Shown here: piece after piece, positions 14,494 through 20,023 of the stretch
Numbering within the stretch: position 1 is the stretch's first letter
Layout of the letters: each line of letters begins with the position of its first letter
Assembly: GCA_937922775.1 (NCBI GenBank)
Contig: CALAKE010000455.1
Coordinates: 1 to 20,023 of the forward strand
Source: an uncultured bacterium
Lineage (GTDB): Bacteria > Acidobacteriota > UBA890
Length of the DNA: 20,023 nt
Direction of reading: 5' to 3'
The notes under the pieces: generated by a model
Seen by the model: only the letters and a program-made list of their open reading frames with translations
The model's database searches: none
What the model was told of the DNA's origin: nothing
Made by a program: the position numbers and the translations under genes

Positions 14494-15953
14494 GACTGAG
14501 GAGGCGACGGTGGTGGAGCCGCGATCGGCTCCGCGGAGGAGGATGGGAGGGGCTGAGGGTGGCCACGCTTCGGTTCTACCTGATGCCGTGTGCAGAACAT
14601 GCCGAGACGGCCCAGCGCGGCATTGATAAAGAGGACGATCCGCCTGGCCCGGCCGCGCACGCCGTAACCTTGATCACGGCTCAGAGCAACTTCGTTCACC
14701 AACCAGCGGATGGCGAACCGGTAGAACAATTGAGACCGCCTCCCGGCGACAGTAAGGTCACGGTCGGACCCTTCTTCCCAGCTCGTTGGCGACACAACGC
14801 GGTCGGCAACTTGCCGATAGTATTCCGTGCCTTTGATGGGGTAGGCCACGGTGGTGAGGTACTCGTCAGGTGCGGCGACTTTGAGATAGTCGACCGTTTC
14901 TGCGATGTCATCCTGCGTCTCCCCCTCGTAGCCGAGCATGATGAAGGTACCTGCCTCAATCCCGTGGCCTTGCAGCAGCCCGATGACCTCTCGCATGCGA
15001 GAGGCGTTCGTTCGGCGTTTCATCGCATCGAGCATACGCTGCGAACCGCTCTCGGCGCCTACCCACAGCCGGAAGCAGCCCATGTCGGCAAGCGTCCGGA
15101 TGATCTCGTCGTTCAGTCGATCTTCACGCGAGATGGCCTCGAATGGGACTCTCAGCCCGCGCTTCTCGAGCTCACCCGCATACTCGTAGATCCAACGATG
15201 GTGCACGGTGAACACATCGTCCGCGTACCAGAGCATTTCGGGCTGAAATTCCTCGACAATCGACTCGACCTCATCGGCCACGTTTTGCGGTGAGCGGCGG
15301 CGATGAGTGAAGCCGAACACGCTGTGGCTGCACCAGCTACACTGATATGAGCAGCCACGGGAGGTGATCAGGGAGACTGCTCCCTTGCCGCGCTCACGAC
15401 GCCAAGCCTCCAGGTAGCGCGGGATATCGATTGCATTGCGGTCGGGAAAGGGTTGGGCGTCGAGGTCGCTGAGAGGGGGGCGGGGAGAAGTCTCAACGAT
15501 CCTGCCGTTCGGCGCCTGAAAGGCGATGCCCCGGATATTCTCGAGGTTTCGTGGCCCATGCTCGAGGAGATGCGGGATGAGTTCCTCGAGCGTGAGCTCT
15601 CCTTCACCGCTGACCACGACGTCCGCTCCGCGGGCCAGATACTCCTGGCGGTAGCTATACGGCTCCGGCCCCCCCAGCACCACGATGGCACCCTGATCCT
15701 TGGCCATGCGAGTCATTTCGAGCACGTTGGGGCGCGTTCTGAGATTGCCCGAAATGCCGACGATGGGTGGTCTTCTGGTTACAACGAGCCTGTCAAACTC
15801 GCTCGGACGGCTGAACGTGGTGTCGAAAACCTCCACCCCGATGTCGCACTGCTTGAGGTGTGACGATAGGTACAGGATCCCCAAAGGTGGATAAGGGTGT
15901 TTCTCGGTCGGGTCCTCTTCGAGGTAGTAACCGTGCGTCAGCAGTAGATCCAT
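14490..15953 (-). CDS. B12-binding domain radical SAM protein (rSAM-C)
   Basis: A 487-residue cobalamin-type radical SAM enzyme. The B12 domain (about 1-135) opens L-L-T-H-G-Y-Y-L with the P-Y-P-P-L-G-I-L-Y-L motif and carries V-V-V-S-G-E-G-E; DxHxxG is absent. The cluster ligands are C201, C205 and C208 (R-G-C-S-Y-Q-C-S-W-C). Y-A-D-D-V-F and W-V-G-A-E-S-G-S-Q follow. The last 25 residues are a Pro/Ser/Ala-rich tail. By motif order and spacing it is the paralog of rSAM-A (both have G/Q-x-Y-Y-L, Y-P-P-L-G, C-x-x-x-C-x-W-C, R-S-P-x-x-V-A-D-E, W-[YF]-A-D-D). The start is ATG 15953, 61 bases after rSAM-B. The stop overlaps the next methyltransferase start. The substrate is unknown. Confidence 0.9.
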   Translation of the reverse strand: MDLLLTHGYYLEEDPTEKHPYPPLGILYLSSHLKQCDIGVEVFDTTFSRPSEFDRLVVTRRPPIVGISGNLRTRPNVLEMTRMAKDQGAIVVLGGPEPYSYRQEYLARGADVVVSGEGELTLEELIPHLLEHGPRNLENIRGIAFQAPNGRIVETSPRPPLSDLDAQPFPDRNAIDIPRYLEAWRRERGKGAVSLITSRGCSYQCSWCSHSVFGFTHRRRSPQNVADEVESIVEEFQPEMLWYADDVFTVHHRWIYEYAGELEKRGLRVPFEAISREDRLNDEIIRTLADMGCFRLWVGAESGSQRMLDAMKRRTNASRMREVIGLLQGHGIEAGTFIMLGYEGETQDDIAETVDYLKVAAPDEYLTTVAYPIKGTEYYRQVADRVVSPTSWEEGSDRDLTVAGRRSQLFYRFAIRWLVNEVALSRDQGYGVRGRARRIVLFINAALGRLGMFCTRHQVEPKRGHPQPLPSSSAEPIAAPPPSPPQS

Positions 15954-15993
15954 GACGTTTCTTCGCGACTGAAACTCGTCAACCCGGTTGGTA

Positions 15994-16018
15994 CTGAGGC
16001 CTCAACTCGCTGCCTCAG
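15994..16018 (-). other. Hairpin at the rSAM-B stop codon
   Basis: CTGAGGC at 15994-16000 and GCCTCAG at 16012-16018 form a perfect 7-bp stem with an 11-base loop, and the rSAM-B stop codon lies within one arm. A second short palindrome, CAACC-G-GGTTG read on the minus strand, follows at 15980-15990. No run of T follows on the minus strand, so this is not a standard intrinsic terminator. It could stabilise mRNA ends or tune rSAM-C expression, or be chance. Confidence 0.3.
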
Positions 16019-17430
16019 GACAGCCTGGGCGTAGGGTGCAGCCTCTCTATGAGCATCTGCTCTAATGGCAGCCCGTAGAAGTCCCGGCGGCAGCGCCAGC
16101 GCGACACTGCCTGAAGCGGCCAGCGCCACCATGTCTGAGGGCCGCCAGCGAAGCGATTATAGAATTTGAATCGTTCGATCAGGCGGTACTTCTTCTCGCT
16201 CACCCATGGCGCGGCCGAGCCGATGAAATCGAAATCGGCCCACTCGTCCAGTGTCGATGGCAACTCGTGGCCCAGCCGGACCATATCTTCCGTGATCCTC
16301 GAACCCGGGTAGGGCTTGAAGTAGAAGATCGGCGTTTCGAAGCCGGGGCTCATCCCCCGCAAGCGTTTGATGAGTCTGAGCGTCTCGACAACGCTATCAT
16401 CACTCTCTCCGGGAAACCCGACGATGAAGGGGAAGATGCCGGACACTCCATGCCGAAGGCACAGATCGGCCGTTGCCAGAACTTGCTCTACAGTCAGGTC
16501 CTTCTGCATCCAGTCCAGCATCTCTTGCGATCCCGACTCCACGCCAACGAGCACCCGACGCAGACCGGATCGCACGCAGAGTTCGAGATTCTCTTCACCG
16601 AGGCGGACACCCTGGTCGGCGCGCAGCGTGGCCGTCCATTCGAACGAGAGACCACGATTCAGAAACTCGTGAGCGATCTCTGTAGCCCGCTCGGGATATG
16701 TGAAGAAGGTCTCATCTTGAAACGCCAACTCGGTGAAGCGATGACGCCGCCACAAGGTCTCGACTTCCCTGCCGACCCGGGAGGGAGATATGGCCGTCCA
16801 GCGACGACCGTAGACAAACGGATCGGCGCAGAAGGCGCAGCGGAAGTAACAACCCACCGACGAGATGTAGTCGATCTGGCGTTGCGCCTTCAGGCTGAAG
16901 TAGCGGTCGGTCGATATCAGCTCGTAGTCGGCGGCCGCCAGGTCGTTCATCGAGACTATGGGGCGAGCCGGGTTGAGCACGGTTTGGCCCTCGCGGCGAA
17001 AGGCCACACCCTCGAGGCCGCCGAGCTCCTCCCCGCCGGCAAGCCTCTCGACCAGCTCGGCGAAAGTCGCCTCCCCCTGACCCTGAACGGTGATATCGAC
17101 GGACGGCTCGCTCAACGTCTCCAGAGGAAAAAGCGATGCATGCCATCCACCCCAGACTACCGGCAGGTCCGGGCATCGCGCCTTGGCCGCACGGCTGACC
17201 TTCAGAGCATCGCGCAGCGGATCGCCCGTGAGGACTGTGATTCCGAGCAGCAGCGCACCTTCGCTCTCCCGGAGCACCCTCTCCAGCGGGTCTGCCTCCA
17301 GCCGACCATCGATGATCCGCACATCGAACTCGCGCCGATCAATGCACGATCCATTGGCCAGGAGCGCCAACGGCATGGTGAAAAAGACGGAGCACGGATT
17401 GTAGAGCACGATTTTCGGCTTGCGACTCAT
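16015..17430 (-). CDS. B12-binding domain radical SAM protein (rSAM-B)
   Basis: A 471-residue cobalamin-type radical SAM enzyme. The B12 domain (about 1-135) begins P-K-I-V-L-Y-N-P and contains V-V-W-G-G-W-H-A-S-L-F and V-Q-G-Q-G-E; the DxHxxG ligand motif is absent (I-D-G-R-L-E). Cluster ligands are C194, C198 and C201 (G-C-Y-F-R-C-A-F-C). V-G-V-E-S-G-S-Q and G-F-P-G-E-S are the usual later motifs. ATG 17430 overlaps the rSAM-A stop by four bases (ATGA), which fixes the start and shows coupling. It resembles rSAM-D: both share the W-G-G-[WY] and Q-G-E motifs and end with a Trp-rich segment after P-T-P/P-Y-P-G and D-E/P-E-E-W. It may methylate or rearrange a sugar or lipid carbon; the substrate is unknown. 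Confidence 0.9.
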   Translation of the reverse strand: MSRKPKIVLYNPCSVFFTMPLALLANGSCIDRREFDVRIIDGRLEADPLERVLRESEGALLLGITVLTGDPLRDALKVSRAAKARCPDLPVVWGGWHASLFPLETLSEPSVDITVQGQGEATFAELVERLAGGEELGGLEGVAFRREGQTVLNPARPIVSMNDLAAADYELISTDRYFSLKAQRQIDYISSVGCYFRCAFCADPFVYGRRWTAISPSRVGREVETLWRRHRFTELAFQDETFFTYPERATEIAHEFLNRGLSFEWTATLRADQGVRLGEENLELCVRSGLRRVLVGVESGSQEMLDWMQKDLTVEQVLATADLCLRHGVSGIFPFIVGFPGESDDSVVETLRLIKRLRGMSPGFETPIFYFKPYPGSRITEDMVRLGHELPSTLDEWADFDFIGSAAPWVSEKKYRLIERFKFYNRFAGGPQTWWRWPLQAVSRWRCRRDFYGLPLEQMLIERLHPTPRLS

Positions 17431-18974
17431 TCGGAGCGCTCGGGTGTCGGCACCGCTGCCTGTTCTGGTGTCATCGCCGGGGGCGAAGACGGGACCCGCC
17501 GTTCCGAGATGCCCATCAACTGTCGCATCCGGAACCGTGCAAGCGGCAACGTGGAACCGTGGTAGACCGCAGCCGCTGCCAGCCGGAAAGCTCCGCGGTC
17601 GAGGTGGGCTGGCCGGCGCAAGAGACCGAACAACCTACGAGCCGCGCCTCGGGCCCTGAACTCTTTGTGCAGCACGAGATACAACTGTCGATAGAAATCC
17701 GTCGTATAGGTTCCGACGAACATCATATCGAGGTCCTCGGAGTCCACCCAGTTCTGCTTGTCGCCGAGCTCCCGCTGCACCGTCTCGTAGAACTTGGTGC
17801 CGGGGAGCGGATAGGACACCGACATGCCGATCTCGTCAGGCCGGCAATCGCGCACCATTCGGCGCGTCAATTCGATGTCTTCGCGCTCCTCGCCCGGATA
17901 TCCGAACTGCAGGAAGAAGCCCACGCGAATGCCCGCAGCGTGTAGACGTTCGCAGGCTGCGTAGATCTGCTCAACGCGCGTACCCTTCTCCATGGCGTCC
18001 AGGATCTTTTGGGAGCCTGATTCCGCGCCAACCCAGACGGTGTGAGCACCTGCGCGCGCGAACGCATCGATCTCGCCCTCCCGCAGCAACAAATCGACCC
18101 GGCTCTGGCATTTGAAATCCACCCGAGCATCACGAGCTTCCAGCTCGTCCGCCAGTCGTGCCATCCAACCGGCGCGGAGTCCGATGATGTCGTCGGCGAA
18201 CCAGATGTGATCGGGGTGATAGGTATTCTTGAGCCGACTCAATTCGTCGGCCACCTTGGCGGGCGACCGGACGTGGTAGGTCTGCCCCCAAATCGGTTTC
18301 GCGCACCAGTTGCAGTGGTAGGGGCAGCCGCGCGTCGTCACCATGTTCATCGAGAAAAGACCATGGTGACGTTCCCACACAGCCCGATACTTCGACACGT
18401 CTACAAGATCCCAGGCCGGTTCAGGGAGAGAGTCGAGGTCCTTGATCACGGCTCGGGCCGGCGAACGCACAGTTTCACCCGAAACTTCACTCTGGAACGC
18501 GAGGCCGGCGATCTGCTCGAGGGGCACCTCTCTGCGCCCGTCCAAACGGTCCAGCAGGGCGCCCAACGTCTCTTCGCCCTCGCCGATGAGGACAAAGTCG
18601 GCGCCGTGTGCCAGGTACTCATCGGGATGATCACTGGCATCCGAGCCACAGACGAGCACGGTGTAGCGTCTGCGTTGAGCGGCCTCCATCATGGTGAACG
18701 CCGCCTGGCGCATGCGCAGCAGGCACATCTTCGACAGGTAGTTGAAGTTATCCTCGTACAGGACCACGATTCTGGGCCGCCACTGATCGAGCGCGGCCTC
18801 CCATTCCGCCTCAGACTCGGCCAGCATTGCGTCGAACAGCGCGACCTCGTAGCCCTGGCGGCGCAGGCAAGCAGCGGCGATCAGAGTTCCCAAAGGCGGG
18901 TATGGCTGGCTCAAGCGCATGAGCTTCGGATCGAAGCGCAGGTAGTACGACTGGCCCAACAGGATGTCAGTCAT
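17427..18974 (-). CDS. B12-binding domain radical SAM protein (rSAM-A)
   Basis: A 515-residue cobalamin-type radical SAM enzyme. The B12 domain opens D-I-L-L-G-Q-S-Y-Y-L and has P-Y-P-P-L-G-T-L and V-L-I-G-E-G-E-E; there is no DxHxxG. Cluster ligands are C217, C221 and C224 (R-G-C-P-Y-H-C-N-W-C). W-F-A-D-D, W-V-G-A-E-S-G-S-Q and F-G-Y-P-G-E-E follow. The C-terminus has a Pro-rich tail of about 25 residues, as in rSAM-C. I chose ATG 18974 because it overlaps the upstream stop by eight bases and puts the B12 domain at residue 1; the open frame to 19016 would add 14 residues that look unrelated. The gene is coupled at both ends, to the nucleotidyltransferase-fold gene and to rSAM-B. Confidence 0.9.
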   Translation of the reverse strand: MTDILLGQSYYLRFDPKLMRLSQPYPPLGTLIAAACLRRQGYEVALFDAMLAESEAEWEAALDQWRPRIVVLYEDNFNYLSKMCLLRMRQAAFTMMEAAQRRRYTVLVCGSDASDHPDEYLAHGADFVLIGEGEETLGALLDRLDGRREVPLEQIAGLAFQSEVSGETVRSPARAVIKDLDSLPEPAWDLVDVSKYRAVWERHHGLFSMNMVTTRGCPYHCNWCAKPIWGQTYHVRSPAKVADELSRLKNTYHPDHIWFADDIIGLRAGWMARLADELEARDARVDFKCQSRVDLLLREGEIDAFARAGAHTVWVGAESGSQKILDAMEKGTRVEQIYAACERLHAAGIRVGFFLQFGYPGEEREDIELTRRMVRDCRPDEIGMSVSYPLPGTKFYETVQRELGDKQNWVDSEDLDMMFVGTYTTDFYRQLYLVLHKEFRARGAARRLFGLLRRPAHLDRGAFRLAAAAVYHGSTLPLARFRMRQLMGISERRVPSSPPAMTPEQAAVPTPERSE

Positions 18975-19998
18975 GGCCCTGCCCGTACCGTTCGGAATAG
19001 AGATTTGCGTAGACACGGTCGGGCTCGAGCTTCACGCTGCGAGGCGGAAACAGGCGCGCTAACTCGCTGGCGGCAACCGCTTGGCCGAACCGCTCCGCTA
19101 CGCGATCCCGAAACTCCCGCTCGACTACCGGCCCGTAACCGCCCCGCATCACCTCCTGCCGGTCATCGCGATATGAGCGGCGGAAGTGCTTACGCCGCCA
19201 ACCCAAGTGGTACAGACGCAATGGGTAATAGGCGAGCAGCGCCTTGTGTAGCGTGCGTTCGAGCACGTGGCCTAGCCGACCACCCAGCAACCATTCGAAG
19301 CCGCGGGCGAGGCGAGGGCGAGGAGCGTCCACCAGCCGATCTCTCCGGTCGTTGGCGAAGGAGACGTTCGGGAGGAACTGTTCTATCCAGCGATTGGCAT
19401 CCAGAAAACGTATGTACGCCAAGTCGCCCCAGAGCGGCACAGCCTGGGCTATTTCACGAGCGTGGTACAGGTTGCGCGGCTCCACTTCCAATGAATCCAA
19501 CGTCAGGAAGTAGTTAGGGCAGACACGCACTGAGAGCCAGGAGGCGATGCGCCGCAGGAACATGGAGTACACCTGCACTGTCCAGAGCCGGCCAGGCGCG
19601 GTGATGAGAAAGAAGTCGACGTCCGCGTCGGGGCGAGCATTTCCAGCAGCCTGAGAGCCGCAAACCGCCACCATGCGGACGAAGGGTACGTAACGCAGCC
19701 AACGAGCGTAGCGCGCGGCTGACGACCACCGCTCTTTGCCAATTTGCTGCCGCTGCCGCCGTACCTCTACGATATGCTCACGACCCGAGAGAGTGAGAAA
19801 CTCTTGGACTCTGGTGAGGTGCGGACCCATCAAGTCCTGCAATGCTTCCTTAAAGGCCCTTTCCACCGGATAGGGGGCCACGAGGTAGCGGTGTAGCTCG
19901 TCTTCGGTCAGCGGATAGTCGAACAGATCACTGTAAAGGACCGTCAGAAGAATGGCGCGCTGGAGAGCGGAAAGATCCTCACCTGCGCCGGAAGACAT
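18967..19998 (-). CDS. Nucleotidyltransferase-fold protein with N-terminal helical (winged-helix-like) region
   Basis: A 343-residue protein. Residues 108-130 show the pol-beta/MNT nucleotidyltransferase signature: V-A-V-C-G-S-Q-A-A-G-N, then D-A-D-V-D-F-F-L-I, where D126 and D128 would bind metal. Residues 10-80 (L-Q-R-A-I-L-L-T-V-L-Y-S-D-L-F-D-Y-P-L-T-E-D-E-L read as separate short segments) resemble a small winged-helix or helical domain. The rest is Arg/Leu/Trp-rich and basic. I chose ATG 19998 (AGGT eight bases upstream) over the TTG just before it. Its stop overlaps the rSAM-A start, so the two are co-translated. The family could transfer a nucleotide to a small molecule or protein, but the role here is unknown. 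The right-hand 25 bases of the window (19999-20023) show no gene. Confidence 0.83.
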   Translation of the reverse strand: MSSGAGEDLSALQRAILLTVLYSDLFDYPLTEDELHRYLVAPYPVERAFKEALQDLMGPHLTRVQEFLTLSGREHIVEVRRQRQQIGKERWSSAARYARWLRYVPFVRMVAVCGSQAAGNARPDADVDFFLITAPGRLWTVQVYSMFLRRIASWLSVRVCPNYFLTLDSLEVEPRNLYHAREIAQAVPLWGDLAYIRFLDANRWIEQFLPNVSFANDRRDRLVDAPRPRLARGFEWLLGGRLGHVLERTLHKALLAYYPLRLYHLGWRRKHFRRSYRDDRQEVMRGGYGPVVEREFRDRVAERFGQAVAASELARLFPPRSVKLEPDRVYANLYSERYGQGHD

Positions 19999-20023
19999 CA
20001 ATTCGACCTGCCGGAGCAGGCCT

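Noticed and set aside
15994..16018. Rho-independent terminator after rSAM-B
   Set aside because: The stem is real but no T tract follows on the transcribed strand, so I list it only as a hairpin.
16267..17565. 432-codon plus-strand ORF opposite rSAM-B
   Set aside because: Long only because GC-rich antisense frames lack stops; no domain motif is visible, and rSAM-B is clearly the real gene.
18042..19517. 491-codon plus-strand ORF opposite rSAM-A and the nucleotidyltransferase-fold gene
   Set aside because: Composition is Arg/Ala/Gly-rich without motifs, and it spans two well-supported minus-strand genes.
1..20023. CRISPR array, tRNA, rRNA or insertion sequence
   Set aside because: I saw no spaced direct repeats, cloverleaf-like segments, rRNA stretches or transposase motifs on either strand.

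Overview
The window is GC-rich bacterial DNA with dense, short-spaced genes and several GTG/TTG-adjacent starts. It carries no rRNA, tRNA, phage or IS gene that I can see. I cannot assign a genus. The gene style (many cobalamin-type radical SAM proteins, class I methyltransferases, a Gfo/Idh oxidoreductase next to a sodium symporter) would fit a GC-rich, metabolically complex group such as Myxococcota, Acidobacteriota or Planctomycetota, but that is inference.

Left edge (2-2949, plus strand): the C-terminal part of a Gfo/Idh/MocA oxidoreductase, a complete SSS-family sodium:solute symporter, and then a dead remnant of a FucP-like MFS permease. The remnant is reduced to pieces matching helix 4, helix 7 and the C-terminus in two frames. 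This looks like a sugar or polyol uptake and oxidation unit whose end has decayed.

Middle-left (2946-7546, minus strand, read right to left): GDP-L-fucose synthase (fcl), a B12-binding radical SAM protein (called rSAM-D here), a class I methyltransferase and a metal-dependent amidohydrolase. Junctions are tight, and two tiny ORFs with good ribosome binding sites bridge fcl/rSAM-D and rSAM-D/methyltransferase. From a 131-base divergent spacer the plus-strand island (7681-10522) runs the other way: a GT4-type glycosyltransferase, an FkbM-type methyltransferase and a zinc-ribbon class I methyltransferase.

Right (10485-19998, minus strand, read right to left): a nucleotidyltransferase-fold protein, three more B12-binding radical SAM proteins (rSAM-A, -B, -C), a class I methyltransferase, a SPASM-like radical SAM protein, a GNAT acetyltransferase and a PIG-L deacetylase. 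Most junctions overlap by a few bases, so much of this is probably one operon entering from beyond the right edge.

Taken together, 2946-19998 looks like a biosynthetic locus for a heavily modified glycan or glycoconjugate. It could supply GDP-fucose-type sugar, glycosyl transfer, N-deacetylation and N-acylation, O-methylation, and radical chemistry at unactivated carbons by four cobalamin radical SAM enzymes. The four fall into two paralogous pairs (A/C and B/D). I do not recognise this set as a described pathway. The product and the order of steps are unknown.
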